From positions 7,582,501-7,646,500 of the forward strand of contig NZ_CP107942.1 of the NCBI RefSeq assembly GCF_036053395.1: a DNA stretch of 64,000 nt, read 5' to 3'. How positions within the stretch are numbered: the first letter of the stretch is position 1; each line of letters begins with the position of its first letter. The DNA is from Actinoplanes sp. NBC_00393 (lineage in GTDB: Bacteria; Actinomycetota; Actinomycetes; Mycobacteriales; Micromonosporaceae). A program made the translations under genes and the position numbers. Below, in pieces: positions 46,559 through 55,442 of this stretch. The notes under the pieces were generated by a model. The model searched no databases, was not told the DNA's origin, and saw only the letters and a program-made list of their open reading frames with translations.

Positions 46559-46658
46559 TCGGTATCCGAAGCTGGACGGACGCGAGCGATCGTCGCCGCG
46601 ACCCGCTCGCTCGCGACCCATCGCCGTATCCGAAGCTGCACGGATGCGAGCGATCGTC
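46531..46658 (+). repeat. 64-bp tandem duplication carrying the start of the HAD gene
   Basis: Unit 1 is 46531-46594 and unit 2 is 46595-46658, exactly 64 bp each. The last 40 bp are nearly identical (TATCCGAAGCTG, GGA, GCGAGCGATCGTC shared). Unit 2 contains the ATG of the HAD gene; unit 1 has ACG at that position, so it is a decayed copy of the same start. In unit 2 the hairpin sequence of unit 1 has lost its pairing. Confidence 0.85.
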
Positions 46659-47348
46659 TTCGACTTCTTCGGTACGCTGACCGACCCCTCCGCCGAGACA
46701 TTGCGCGCGGACACCTTCGCCGCGACCGCAGCGGTCCTCGGCATTCCGCCGGAACGGTTCTGGACCGCGATGTCGGGGAGCTTCCCGCAGCGCGTGGTGG
46801 GCGAGTACGGCAGCACCGCCGACACCCTGCGCCGGATCGCCGGCGAGTGCGGCGCCGACCCGGACCAGGAGACCCTCGCGGCCGCGATCACCAGTCACCA
46901 CGCGGGCGCTGAGCTGGTCCGCAGGCCGCGTTCCGGTGCACTGCCCACCCTGGATCACCTGCGGGCCGGCGGCTACCGTCTGGGCCTTCTCAGCGACTGC
47001 TCCAGTGAGCTCTGCGAGGCGTGGGCGGACACCCCGTACGCGTCCCGCATCGACGCCCCGGTCTTCTCCTGGCGCGAGGGACACCGCAAGCCCGACCCCC
47101 GCCTGTACGCCACCGCAGCGGCCCGCCTGGGCGTGCCCGCCGAGGAGTGCTGGTACGTCGGCGACGGTGGCAGCCGCGAGCACGCCGGCGCCGAGCGGGC
47201 AGGCATGCGACCGGTACTGATCACGAACGCCGGGCATCCGGGCGCGCACGCCTTCCGGGTTGATCCGGACGCGTTCGTGCCACGGCTGAGCATCGACGAC
47301 ATCACCGAGCTGCCGGCCCTACTGCATCGATACGCTCACTCAGCGTAA
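46644..47348 (+). CDS. HAD-superfamily hydrolase (haloacid dehalogenase-like)
   Basis: 234 aa. Motif I RAIVFDFFGTLTD has the nucleophile Asp with Phe in place of the usual second Asp, as in haloacid-dehalogenase-like subfamily I members. Motif II is LGLLSDCSS, motif III Lys is in EGHRKPDPRLY, and motif IV is CWYVGDGGSREHAGAERAGM. A helical cap lies between motifs I and II. Substrate unknown; small phosphorylated metabolites are typical. The start ATG is unit 2 of a 64-bp duplication; upstream in-frame sequence belongs to the repeat and not to the protein. Convergent with cvnD across a strong hairpin. Confidence 0.87.
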   Translation: MRAIVFDFFGTLTDPSAETLRADTFAATAAVLGIPPERFWTAMSGSFPQRVVGEYGSTADTLRRIAGECGADPDQETLAAAITSHHAGAELVRRPRSGALPTLDHLRAGGYRLGLLSDCSSELCEAWADTPYASRIDAPVFSWREGHRKPDPRLYATAAARLGVPAEECWYVGDGGSREHAGAERAGMRPVLITNAGHPGAHAFRVDPDAFVPRLSIDDITELPALLHRYAHSA

Positions 47349-47365
47349 GTGCAAGCGGGCACGGA

Positions 47366-47398
47366 GAAGCCCCGCTCCGGCCGGCGGAGCGGGGCTTC
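47366..47398. terminator. Bidirectional hairpin between the HAD gene and cvnD
   Basis: GAAGCCCCGCTCC (47366-47378) pairs exactly with GGAGCGGGGCTTC (47386-47398), 13 bp with a 7-nt loop. It terminates both convergent genes. Confidence 0.85.
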
Positions 47399-47407
47399 GA
47401 CCGTTCG

Positions 47408-48016
47408 TCAGGCCGGCGCTACCGCGCGCGAGCGACGCATCGTCAACACATACTCGACCAGCGAGATGAGGACGTTCTTCGTCGACTCACGGTTGCGGGC
47501 GTCACAGCTCACGACGGGCACGTCGCTCGAGACCGCGAGAGCGTCCCGAACGTCCTGCGCGTTGTGATACTGCATGCCGTCGAAGCAGTTGATCGCCACC
47601 AGGTACGGCAGGCGACGATGCTCGAAGAAGTCGATGGCGGCGAAGCAGTCGGCGAGCCGACGCGTGTCCACCATGACCACAGCACCGATCGCACCCCGGA
47701 CCAGCTCGTCCCACATGAACCAGAACCGCGTCTGGCCGGGGGTACCGAACAGGTAGAGGATCAGGTCCCGGTCGATGCTGATCCGGCCGAAGTCCATGGC
47801 GACGGTGGTGGTCATCTTGCCCGGCACCTGCCGGTTGTCGTCGACACCCACACCCGCCGAGGTCATGATCGCCTCAGTCGTCAGTGGGGTGATCTCCGAG
47901 ACCGACCCCACCAGCGTCGTCTTACCGACGCCGAAGCCACCGGCGATGACAATCTTCGCCGATGTCACGCGTCCCGCAGCGGGACGGTGCGACATGTCAG
48001 AGCCTGCGAAGTCCAC
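47408..48016 (-). CDS. cvnD: Conservon GTPase CvnD
   Basis: 202-aa Ras/Arf-like small GTPase of the conservon type. P-loop VIAGGFGVGKTTLVGSVSE, then TTTVAMDFGRISIDRDLILY, and LFGTPGQTRFWFMWDELVRG (switch II region, G3 block), VVMVDTRRLADCFAA, and VAINCFDG in place of the NKxD block. Such GTPases work with CvnA-C as a membrane-associated switch in Streptomyces, affecting development and secondary metabolism. GTG 48016 (AAAGGG 8 nt upstream, 20-bp overlap with cvnC) gives the family-typical N-terminus DFAGSD; ATG 47995 is the alternative. Last gene of the operon, followed by a bidirectional hairpin. Confidence 0.92.
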   Translation of the reverse strand: MDFAGSDMSHRPAAGRVTSAKIVIAGGFGVGKTTLVGSVSEITPLTTEAIMTSAGVGVDDNRQVPGKMTTTVAMDFGRISIDRDLILYLFGTPGQTRFWFMWDELVRGAIGAVVMVDTRRLADCFAAIDFFEHRRLPYLVAINCFDGMQYHNAQDVRDALAVSSDVPVVSCDARNRESTKNVLISLVEYVLTMRRSRAVAPA

Positions 48017-48383
48017 TCAGCACCCTTTCCAGCAGTTCCGTGCCTACCGCGTCGGTCTCGTCTTCGAGCGAGGTGGGCTCATACACCGCAACCAGGCCAT
48101 CAGTGGCCATGTCGGCGACGATCACACGTGCCACACCGAGCGGCAGTTGCATGCGTGCGGCGATCTCGGCGAGCGACTGAACGCGCCCCCCGTCGCACAT
48201 CGCCGCGATGTACTGATGCTCGCTTCCACCCTGCCCGCCGCGGCTGATTCCAGAACGGCCGCGCACGGTTGTCTCGACCAGCGCTTCCAGCGCTATCTCA
48301 AGCTTCGGCCGGGTCCGACCGCGGGTCACGGCATACGGCCTGACCAGCGCGCCGGTCGGCTCATCGCGTTCAGGCATCGTCAC
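47997..48383 (-). CDS. cvnC: Conservon protein CvnC (DUF742)
   Basis: 128 aa. Matches DUF742: ALVRPYAVTRGRTRPKLEIA at the N-terminus, then VQSLAEIAARMQLPLGVARV and IVADMATDGLVAVYEP, a winged-helix-like layout. In conservons it is thought to bridge CvnB and CvnD. Start taken as GTG 48383 because GGGAGGGG lies about 6 nt upstream; ATG 48377 and TTG 48389 are in frame and close. It lies 84 bp after cvnB and overlaps cvnD. Confidence 0.9.
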   Translation of the reverse strand: MTMPERDEPTGALVRPYAVTRGRTRPKLEIALEALVETTVRGRSGISRGGQGGSEHQYIAAMCDGGRVQSLAEIAARMQLPLGVARVIVADMATDGLVAVYEPTSLEDETDAVGTELLERVLSGLRRL

Positions 48384-48467
48384 CGTCAACCCCTCCCTCG
48401 GCCCCTAGAAGTGTATTAGTTGTCAAGGTTTCTGACAGTAGCCGACTGGGCCGGCTACCAGTCCCTC

Positions 48468-48872
48468 TCAGCCCAGCACCCCGGCCGCCGAACGCGGCGC
48501 GGGAGTCAGTGCCTCGCCGACGCGGTCGACCAGGAGAGCCATCTCGTAGCCCACCTGCCCGACGTCGCAGCTGCGCGCTGCGAGCACCGCGAACGAGGAA
48601 CCGTCGGAGATGGACATCAGGAACAGGAACCCATTGTCCATCTCGACGACCGTCTGGAGAACGGCGCCACCCTCGAAGCACCGGGCGGCGCCCTGGGTCA
48701 GGCTTACCAGGCCGGACGCGATGGCCGCCAACTGGTCGGCACGGTCGCGCGGAAGGTCCCGCGAGGCCGCGAGGAGCAGGCCATCGGCGGAGACCGCGAT
48801 CGCGTGCGCAACCCCGGGTACGCGGTCGGCGAAGTTGGCCAGAAGCCAACCGAGATCCTGCGTAGATGTCAT
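48468..48872 (-). CDS. cvnB: Conservon protein CvnB (roadblock/LC7 domain)
   Basis: 134-aa roadblock/LC7 protein. [20 protein letters not shown] opens the fold; [14 protein letters not shown] and [20 protein letters not shown], then [19 protein letters not shown] and [20 protein letters not shown]. Roadblock proteins act as GTPase regulators in MglB-like systems, so it likely tunes CvnD. It overlaps the cvnA stop by 4 bp (ATGA), so stoichiometric expression with the sensor is expected. Confidence 0.92.
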   Translation of the reverse strand: MTSTQDLGWLLANFADRVPGVAHAIAVSADGLLLAASRDLPRDRADQLAAIASGLVSLTQGAARCFEGGAVLQTVVEMDNGFLFLMSISDGSSFAVLAARSCDVGQVGYEMALLVDRVGEALTPAPRSAAGVLG

Positions 48873-51800
48873 GCCTCATGCTCCTTGCCAGCCTGCGAGG
48901 GCTGCTGCCCTCCTGGAGTCTCCTCCAGGTTGGTCGATTGTTCCTTGGTGCGACCGCGCTGAACACCCCGGTGGTACGCGGAAAGCAGACCGCGAACCCC
49001 CTCAGGCGTACGACGCTGGACGGAGTTACCGCCCCGGTCAACACCGCCGGGGACGAGTTGCGCCATCGGCGTGCGCTTCGGAAGGCCTGCCGTGGTGGTG
49101 GTCTCGACCGGCGCCTCGGCCGCCATGCGGGCCGCCTGCCAGCCGTCGTCAGCCGCGGTGCGCCACGGGTTGTTGCCGCCCGCGCCGTTGCTGTAGGAAG
49201 CGGCCGTGGCTGCTGCCCCGACCGTGGCCGTGTCACGTTCCTCGGGCGGACCGGCCTGCTGCGGCACGCCGGCCGAGCGGGTCGGCTCGCCGGTCGGGAT
49301 CCGCTGCGAGAGAACCGGCTCGTCACCCGAACCGTTGGTGCTGCGCGGCGGCGCATCGGTACGCGCCGTGGTGAACCAGGCCGACTCGAGCTCCCGGAAG
49401 ATCGGCAGCTCCATCGTCTCGTCGGCGAACGGAACCGCGCCTTCCTGGTGTGCCGAGGCCTGCGCCGCGGCGATCTGTGCGGCGGCCGCGGCATGCGCCT
49501 CGGCAGCAGCGATCTCGGGTCCGGCCGGAACCGGCGGGGCCGACACCGGAACCGGTGCGGTCTGCGGGTTGGTCGGACGGGCCACCTGCGCCTGCGACTC
49601 GAAGGCCTCGGGCCGGTAGCGCGGCAGTTCCGCGGTCATGTCGAGCGCCGCGGCAAGGTTCTCCGGCACGTGCGGGGTCGCGCCGGCCTCCCGGTCGGCG
49701 GCGACCGGCGGCCAGGCCGGCGGCGCCGAGGCGAACGGGTTGCGCTGCTCGAGCGGCTGCCCGGAGACCGGGGCGGCCGAGATCGGCTCGGCCGGAGCCG
49801 CGGAGATCGGAGGACCGGAGACCGGCGGCGCCGACGAGACCGGCGGAGCGGAGATCGGCGGCACGGGCGGCGCGGACACCGGCGGCATGAACGGGTTGCG
49901 GCCCTGGCTCTCCGGGTTGGCCGGCAGCTGACGCGGGATGGTCGCGCCACCGAAGCCGTTGGTCTCCCCGTCGGGACGCTGGAACTCGCCGCCGTTGCGC
50001 CGCTGCACCAGGTCGTCGAGACCGGCGAAGCCCTGCGGGGCGGACGGCAGCGGCGGGATGACCTCGTTGCTGCGCGGGCCGTGGAAGCCGTTGGCCGAAC
50101 CGTTCGCACCGTTCAGACCGAAGTTGGCGGGCGGCGGAGCACCGGTGAGGTCCGACCAGGCCGGCACGCCACCGTTGCTGATGCTCGCCGTGTCGAACGG
50201 CCGGCCGCCACCGTTGCCACCACCGGGGTAGCCACCGCGGCCGCCCTCCAGCGCAAGCGGTTCGTCGAACCCGATCGGGCTCGGCTCGCCGTAACCGTTG
50301 GTCTGCACCCGGGCCGAGGCCGCGGCGGCCAGGACCGAGATCGGCAGGCCGACCTCGGCGACGGTGCCGCGTTCGCGGTCGGCGGGCCGCAGCTCGACGC
50401 GGACGCCGTGCCGGTTGGCCAGCCGGGCGACCACGACGAGGCCCATCATCCGGGAGACGGCCACGTCCACCGTCGGCGGGTTGGCGAGCCGCTCGTTCAG
50501 GTCGCGGAGCTGCTCGCGGCTGATGCCGATGCCGTGGTCCTCGACGGTGAGCACCGCGTTCTCACCCATCCGGCGCGCCTCGACGAGGACGTGCGAGTTC
50601 GGCGGGGAGAAGGCGGTCGCGTTGTCGAAGAGCTCGGCGACCAGGTGGACCATGTCGTTGACCGCGTGGGCCGCGACCTCGATCTCCCGGTCGATCATGC
50701 CGAACTCGATGCGGGTGTAGTGCTCGACCTCGGACTGGGCGGCACGGAGCACGTCGATCAGAGCGGCCGGCTCCCGCTGCACGCGGGTCGAGTCGGCGCC
50801 GGCGAGGACCAGGAGGTTCTCGTCGTTACGCCGCATTCGGGTGGCCAGGTGGTCGAGCTGGAAGAGCTCGGCCAGACGGTCCGGGTCCTCCTCGCCGCGC
50901 TCCAGCCGGTCCAGGTGACCGATGAGCCGGTCGACCAGGATCTGCGAACGGCGGGCGAGGTTGACGAACATCGTCGCGACCGAGGCACGCAGGGCGGCCT
51001 GCTCAGCCGCAGTACGCACGGCCTCGAGGTGAACCGCGTTGAACGCCTCGGTCACCTGCCCGAACTCGTCCCGGCTCCGGACCGGCAGCGGCTCGGCGAT
51101 CTGGTCGGCGACCTGGGCCGGGGTGAGCGACGCGGAGAGCGCCGGGTCACGCAGCCGGCTCACCGCGTGCGGCAGACCGAACTGGGCGACCGCGAGGGCA
51201 CCCTGGCGCAGCTCACGCAGCGAGCGGGCCATCGAGCGGGCGACCAACCAGGCGAACAGGATGGCCAGCAGGAGCATGCCGAGCAGCACGCTGGTCTCCA
51301 GGAAGACCCGCTGGTTGGTGTCGTCCCGCAGGACCGTCGCCTGATTCACGATCTCGGCGTCGAACTTGCTCTCCACGTCCCGGAAGAGGTCGTTGTACCC
51401 CTTCATCGCCTCTTCCCAGCTCGGGGTCTGCATGAAGGGCGGGCTCTTGGTGTTCCCACCCTGCAGGGCGAGCAGCGGGACGGTGAGGTTGGTCGCGGCA
51501 CGAACCTTGTCGCCGGTGATGGTGTCGGCGATGGTCTGGTTCTCGGCGTCGGTGCCACTCGCCTCGATGGAGCTCTTGGCGAGGTTCTTACCGACTTCGG
51601 TCTGCAGGAACGCGGTACGCAGGTCCGCGGTCAGATCGCCCTGGCTGATCACCTGGTGACCCAGGTACCGCTGCTGGGCGATGTACTCCTTCTGGCGGGC
51701 GACCGCAGCGACCACGCCGAGACGGCTGCTCAGGTCGGGGTCCGTGGCGAGCTGGGCAGAGGCCTCGCGCACCTGGAGGAGGTCCTCGATCAGCCGGGTG

Positions 51801-52357
51801 TAGGCATCCTTGACCGTCTTGAGGTCCGGCTCCGCGCCGCTGCCGTTGCCGACCTTGCTCCGGAACGACGGCAGGTCCTCGAGGTTGTTGTCGAGACGGA
51901 GGAGCAGGACGCCGACGTTCTGCGGCACCTCTTCGAGCGCGCCCTTCTGCTGCGCGTAGGGCCCCTTGGCCTCATCCGCGCCGGGGTGCTCGTCGGTGTA
52001 CAGCTTCTTCGCCGCCGCGGCCTGCTGGTTGGCGGCGTCCTTGACGGCGTCGCTGGGGGCGGTCCGGGCCTTCTCCTTCGCGAGCGTCAGCATGACCGCG
52101 TAGGTGCGCTCAGCCTGCAGGTGGTCGACGAGAGCACCGGCGTTCTGCGAGAGCACCGAAAGGGTGCGAGCACGCTCCGCGTTGCTGGCCTCGTCGATGT
52201 GGTCCACGAGGCCGTTGACGCCAACGATGATCGTCGCCACGGTCGGGACCAACATGATCAAGCCAAGCTTTGACCAGATTGGTAGGTCTCGCAGTCGACC
52301 AGCGGGTCGACTGAGACGCGACATGACGCCGTTCGCCGTGTTGGGGCGCTTGCTCAC
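48869..52357 (-). CDS. cvnA: Conservon sensor histidine kinase CvnA with NIT domain
   Basis: 1162 aa. TM1 at about residues 31-50 ([20 protein letters not shown]), an extracytoplasmic nitrate/nitrite-sensing-like (NIT) helical domain to about 350, TM2 (about 352-377, [20 protein letters not shown]), HAMP, then ATPase domain with N-box [15 protein letters not shown] (about 572) and VEDHGIGIS. No clear phospho-acceptor H-box, so signalling may pass through CvnB-D. The last 450 residues are low-complexity (P, A, S, G) and end in a tail with [36 protein letters not shown] 52357 follows AGGAGG by 8 nt. First gene of cvnA-B-C-D; no cytochrome P450 (CvnE) gene is attached. Confidence 0.92.
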   Translation of the reverse strand: MSKRPNTANGVMSRLSRPAGRLRDLPIWSKLGLIMLVPTVATIIVGVNGLVDHIDEASNAERARTLSVLSQNAGALVDHLQAERTYAVMLTLAKEKARTAPSDAVKDAANQQAAAAKKLYTDEHPGADEAKGPYAQQKGALEEVPQNVGVLLLRLDNNLEDLPSFRSKVGNGSGAEPDLKTVKDAYTRLIEDLLQVREASAQLATDPDLSSRLGVVAAVARQKEYIAQQRYLGHQVISQGDLTADLRTAFLQTEVGKNLAKSSIEASGTDAENQTIADTITGDKVRAATNLTVPLLALQGGNTKSPPFMQTPSWEEAMKGYNDLFRDVESKFDAEIVNQATVLRDDTNQRVFLETSVLLGMLLLAILFAWLVARSMARSLRELRQGALAVAQFGLPHAVSRLRDPALSASLTPAQVADQIAEPLPVRSRDEFGQVTEAFNAVHLEAVRTAAEQAALRASVATMFVNLARRSQILVDRLIGHLDRLERGEEDPDRLAELFQLDHLATRMRRNDENLLVLAGADSTRVQREPAALIDVLRAAQSEVEHYTRIEFGMIDREIEVAAHAVNDMVHLVAELFDNATAFSPPNSHVLVEARRMGENAVLTVEDHGIGISREQLRDLNERLANPPTVDVAVSRMMGLVVVARLANRHGVRVELRPADRERGTVAEVGLPISVLAAAASARVQTNGYGEPSPIGFDEPLALEGGRGGYPGGGNGGGRPFDTASISNGGVPAWSDLTGAPPPANFGLNGANGSANGFHGPRSNEVIPPLPSAPQGFAGLDDLVQRRNGGEFQRPDGETNGFGGATIPRQLPANPESQGRNPFMPPVSAPPVPPISAPPVSSAPPVSGPPISAAPAEPISAAPVSGQPLEQRNPFASAPPAWPPVAADREAGATPHVPENLAAALDMTAELPRYRPEAFESQAQVARPTNPQTAPVPVSAPPVPAGPEIAAAEAHAAAAAQIAAAQASAHQEGAVPFADETMELPIFRELESAWFTTARTDAPPRSTNGSGDEPVLSQRIPTGEPTRSAGVPQQAGPPEERDTATVGAAATAASYSNGAGGNNPWRTAADDGWQAARMAAEAPVETTTTAGLPKRTPMAQLVPGGVDRGGNSVQRRTPEGVRGLLSAYHRGVQRGRTKEQSTNLEETPGGQQPSQAGKEHEA

Positions 52358-52810
52358 GTCACCGTCCTCCTGATTCGGGCCCGGCATTCGGCTTGCCGGG
52401 CACCGCGCACGGCCGACTCGCCGGGTCGGGCCCCCGAGATTCCATCACGACAAGTGTCAAAGAGAAAGGGCGCGCGGACACGGACCGGTTGTGTGACGCG
52501 ATGTTGCAACATCGAAGTTGAACATCGCCGGTCTCGTATCACTGCCTGTAGATGTGCACATCTCTCAAGGTCACTTCACTCGGTCGGCACTGCGTTGGGG
52601 GGTGGCTTCTGGCCGACCGGGACCCGATCCTAGTCGATCGCGGCAGAAACGACGATGGCTCGCTTCCGCGCGATCGGCAAGGCGAGATGCCGGATTCTGC
52701 CGACTTTGCAGGCGGCAGTCTAGCCGAACGGTGGACCGCCGAAGCCGGACCGTCGATTTCTTTTGACGTACGTTCGTCCCTTTCCCGGGAAAGGGCGACA
52801 AGCCGGACTT
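52358..52810. other. Intergenic region upstream of cvnA
   Basis: About 450 bp with no supportable gene; short open frames on both strands have no domain or ribosome-binding site. It contains a -35-like TTGACA on the minus strand (52460-52455, about 100 nt before cvnA) without a convincing -10, two related palindromes (separate entry), and CCCTTTCCCGGGAAAGGG (52778-52795), an 18-nt palindrome 15 bp after the add stop codon that may act as its terminator. Confidence 0.6.
52500..52563. promoter_or_regulatory. Pair of related 14-nt palindromes upstream of cvnA
   Basis: GATGTTGCAACATC (52500-52513) and AGATGTGCACATCT (52550-52563) are both perfect palindromes. They share the half-site GATGT/ACATC with 4- and 2-nt centres. 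Their centres are exactly 50 bp apart. A further half-like AACATCG follows the first (52531-52537). They lie 143-206 bp upstream of the cvnA start, beyond the TTGACA element. Confidence 0.55.
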
Positions 52811-53932
52811 TCAGCTCACCAACTTGGCATACGCCGGCTTGATCACCTCGTTGATGATCACCAATCGCTCGTCGTACGGGATGAACGCCGACTTCATCGC
52901 GTTGATCGTCAGCCACTGCAGTTCCATCCAGCCCCAGCCGAACGCCTCCGCGAGCAGTGTCATCTCGCGGGACATCGACGTACCGCTCATCAGCCGGTTG
53001 TCGGTGTTGACCGTGACCCGGAAGCGGAGATCGTGCAGCAGCTTGATCGGGTGCTCGGCGATCGAGGGCGCCGCACCGGTCTGCACGTTCGACGAGGGGC
53101 ACAGCTCGAGCGGGATCCGCTTGTCCCGGACGTAGGCGGCGAGACGGCCGAGCACCGGCGGGGCGGCCTGTGTGCCACCGGTCGCGGTGACCGCGCTCGG
53201 GCCCTCCGGCGCGCTGTTGATGTCGTCGATGATGCGCACGCCGTGGCCCAGCCGGTCGGCCCCGCACCACTGGATGGCCTGCCAGATCGACGGCAGCCCG
53301 AAGGCCTCGCCGGCGTGGATGGTGAAGTGGAAGTTCTCCCGCTGCAGGTACTCGAAGGCGTCGAGGTGCCGGGTGGGCGGGAAGCCGGCCTCGGCGCCGG
53401 CGATGTCGAAACCGACCACGCCGACGTCCCGGAAGCGGACGGCCAGCTCGGCGATCTCCTGCGACCGGGCGGCGTGCCGCATGGCGGTCAGCAGGGTGCC
53501 GATCCGGATCGGCGTGCCCTGCGCCTCCGCCTCGGCGCAGCCCTCACGGAACCCGGCGTGCACCGCCTCGACCACCTCGTCCAGGCTCAGCCCTTTTTCC
53601 AGGTGCTGTTCCGGGGCGTAGCGGACCTCGGCGTAGACCACGCCGTCGGCGGCCAGGTCGAGCGCGCACTCCTTGGCCACCCGGTGCAGGCCCTCGCGCG
53701 TCTGCATCACCGCCACGGTGTGCGCGAACGTCTCCAGGTACCGTTCCAGCGAGCCGGAGTCGGCGGCCGCGACGAACCACTCGCCGAGCTGCTCCGGATC
53801 CCGGGTGGGCAGTTCGTGATCGACGGCTTCGGCGAGCTCGACGATGGTGGCCGGCCGCAGACCGCCGTCCAGGTGGTCGTGGAGCAGAACCTTCGGTGCC
53901 TTGACGATGTCGGAATGCGCGATGCCAGCCAT
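52811..53932 (-). CDS. add: Adenosine deaminase
   Basis: 373-aa zinc amidohydrolase converting (deoxy)adenosine to (deoxy)inosine. [12 protein letters not shown] gives the HxH metal pair; [15 protein letters not shown] and [15 protein letters not shown] carry further ligand and catalytic Glu; [20 protein letters not shown]; and [17 protein letters not shown] provides the Asp. Length fits actinobacterial Add. ATG 53932 has a TAGGCT hexamer 6 nt upstream, a leaderless layout. Divergent from rlmA with only 26 bp between starts. It belongs with the deoA, cdd and transporter genes 2-9 kb further on. Confidence 0.95.
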   Translation of the reverse strand: MAGIAHSDIVKAPKVLLHDHLDGGLRPATIVELAEAVDHELPTRDPEQLGEWFVAAADSGSLERYLETFAHTVAVMQTREGLHRVAKECALDLAADGVVYAEVRYAPEQHLEKGLSLDEVVEAVHAGFREGCAEAEAQGTPIRIGTLLTAMRHAARSQEIAELAVRFRDVGVVGFDIAGAEAGFPPTRHLDAFEYLQRENFHFTIHAGEAFGLPSIWQAIQWCGADRLGHGVRIIDDINSAPEGPSAVTATGGTQAAPPVLGRLAAYVRDKRIPLELCPSSNVQTGAAPSIAEHPIKLLHDLRFRVTVNTDNRLMSGTSMSREMTLLAEAFGWGWMELQWLTINAMKSAFIPYDERLVIINEVIKPAYAKLVS

Positions 53933-53938
53933 CAGAAG

Positions 53939-53944
53939 AGCCTA
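53939..53944 (-). promoter_or_regulatory. Leaderless -10 (TAGGCT) of add
   Basis: Minus-strand TAGGCT is separated from ATG 53932 by 6 nt (CTTCTG). No Shine-Dalgarno precedes add. The hexamer overlaps the ribosome-binding region of the divergent rlmA gene (GAGGGAAG), so the two transcripts overlap at their 5' ends. Confidence 0.5.
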
Positions 53945-53958
53945 GAGGGAAGCCCCCG

Positions 53959-54759
53959 ATGATCGACGGAGCAATTCCGTATCTGTGGTGCCCGGTGTGC
54001 CGCGAACCACTCACGCGACGCGAGCGGGCCTTGCGCTGCGCGCGCGGGCACAGCTTCGACATGGCCAAGCAGGGGTACGCCGACCTCAGCGCAGGACGTC
54101 TGCCGCACACCGGTGACACCGCGGAAATGGTCGCCGACCGCGCCGATTTCCTGGCCGCCGGGCACTACGACTTCATCGCGTCGGCGCTCGCCGAACACCG
54201 GACCGACGGGCTGGTCCTGGACGCCGGCACCGGAACCGGCGACTATCTGGCCCGCTTCCTGACGGACTCCCCCGGAGCGACCGGCCTCGGCCTGGACGTC
54301 TCCAAGCCCGCGCTGCGCCGGGCGGCCCGGGCCCATCCACGCGCCGCGGCCGTCCTGACCGATCTGTGGCGGCCGCTGCCGGTGGTGGACGCGTGCGCCG
54401 CCGTGATTTTGAACGTCTTCGCGCCGCGCAACGGCCCGGAGTTCCGCCGTGTGCTCCACCCGGACGGCGTGCTGCTCGTCGTCACTCCGGCCGCCGACCA
54501 CCTCACCGAACTGATCGCCACGCACCACCTGATCCACGTCGACCCGAACAAGTCGGAGCGGGTGAGCGCGGCGCTCGGCGACCATTTCGAGCTCGTCTCC
54601 GGCACCGCGCTGCGGCGGTCGATCATGCTCACCGCGGCGCAGACACGCACTCTGATCGGCATGACCCCGAGCGCACGGCACGTGCCGCTGGAGGACCTGC
54701 CGGCGCGGGCGGTCGAGGTGACCGCGGCGGTCGATCTCGCGGTCTACCGGCCGCGCTAG
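53959..54759 (+). CDS. rlmA: 23S rRNA (guanine-N1-)-methyltransferase, RlmA family
   Basis: 266 aa. The N-terminal zinc finger uses WCPVCREPL and CARGHSFD (Cys, Cys, Cys, His), then MAKQGYADLSAGRLPHTGDT, the family's RNA-contact block. The SAM domain has LVLDAGTGTGDYLARFL (motif I), LGLDVSKPALRRAARAHP, VILNVFAPRNGPEFRRVLHP and LLVVTPAADHLTELI. RlmA enzymes methylate G745 (RlmA-I) or G748 (RlmA-II/TlrB, which gives tylosin resistance) in helix 35 of 23S rRNA. Which guanine is used here cannot be read from sequence. GAGGGAAG 6 nt upstream fixes the ATG. Its stop overlaps the convergent DUF4272 gene by 4 bp. Confidence 0.88.
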   Translation: MIDGAIPYLWCPVCREPLTRRERALRCARGHSFDMAKQGYADLSAGRLPHTGDTAEMVADRADFLAAGHYDFIASALAEHRTDGLVLDAGTGTGDYLARFLTDSPGATGLGLDVSKPALRRAARAHPRAAAVLTDLWRPLPVVDACAAVILNVFAPRNGPEFRRVLHPDGVLLVVTPAADHLTELIATHHLIHVDPNKSERVSAALGDHFELVSGTALRRSIMLTAAQTRTLIGMTPSARHVPLEDLPARAVEVTAAVDLAVYRPR

Positions 54760-55436
54760 ACCGACAGGTCGACCTCTTCCCACTCCGGGGGTTTGTCGTG
54801 GTAGGGGCCGTGGAAGATGACCGCCCACTCCAGCGCCCAGCGGCGCTGGCCGATCGCGTTGCTGTCCACCTCGCCGGGCAGTGACCGGCCCTGCTGCTCG
54901 GCCTCCTGGTACGCCCAGTCCAGGCAGTAGTAGAGGTCCAGCAGCACCGCGGCCTCGATCGGGTCACGGACCGCGACCAGCGACCGGGAACGCCAGCTGG
55001 TGAAGGTCTCGCCGCCCGGCAGGTCCGGCATCTGGTCCATCAGCCGCTCCTCCGGCGGCACCGTGGGATCCAGGTGCCGGCTCAGGCCGAGCAGCCAGCC
55101 CAGGGCGAACACCGCGTCGTGGTGCAGCACGAACGAGCGGTGGTCGCCCTTGGCCCCGATCACGAACTGCCACTCCGGCGGGGTGACCGATTCGACCAGG
55201 TGGGACCCGAGCAGCCAGCTCATCGCCGCCTCGGTGGGCATGCCGAAGCAGCGCGCGACGACGACGTGCAGCACCGCGGCGCGGGCTTCCAGCTCGGCGA
55301 CCGGTCGCAGTTCGACCGTGTCACCCGCCTCCCAGACCAGCGGAAACGCAAGGGGCGGGAGGGGCAGGCCGAGACGAGCGAGTTCGTCGAGGCTGGCCTC
55401 GCGAACCGCTCGGGGATCGGGGGCGGCCTTTGTCAT
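54756..55436 (-). CDS. DUF4272 protein
   Basis: 226 aa. The family's features are visible: REASLDELARLGLPLPPLAF, VVVARCFGMPTEAAMSWLLG, ESVTPPEWQFV, WLLGLSRHLDP and LYYCLDWAYQEAEQQGRSLP, ending with WALEWAVIFHGPYHDKPPEW. DUF4272 proteins are cytoplasmic and have no known biochemistry. Family members are sometimes found with secretion or toxin loci, but not here. It follows deoA by 6 bp on the same strand and may share that transcript; a TAGCCT hexamer 8 nt before its ATG could be an additional promoter. Confidence 0.85.
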   Translation of the reverse strand: MTKAAPDPRAVREASLDELARLGLPLPPLAFPLVWEAGDTVELRPVAELEARAAVLHVVVARCFGMPTEAAMSWLLGSHLVESVTPPEWQFVIGAKGDHRSFVLHHDAVFALGWLLGLSRHLDPTVPPEERLMDQMPDLPGGETFTSWRSRSLVAVRDPIEAAVLLDLYYCLDWAYQEAEQQGRSLPGEVDSNAIGQRRWALEWAVIFHGPYHDKPPEWEEVDLSV

Positions 55437-55442
55437 GGTCGG

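Noticed and set aside
49640..49900. Repetitive [14 protein letters not shown]-like coding segment, considered as a DNA repeat or mobile element
   Set aside because: The repetition is at the protein level in the disordered region of CvnA, imperfect in DNA, with no flanking repeats.
48866..52273. Plus-strand frame of over 1100 codons opposite cvnA
   Set aside because: Shadow of the low-complexity Pro/Ala-rich cvnA gene; no ribosome-binding site or recognizable domain.
52518..52810. Short frames on both strands in the gap upstream of cvnA as small genes
   Set aside because: None has a ribosome-binding site, domain or G/C-biased third position; the region is better explained as regulatory DNA.
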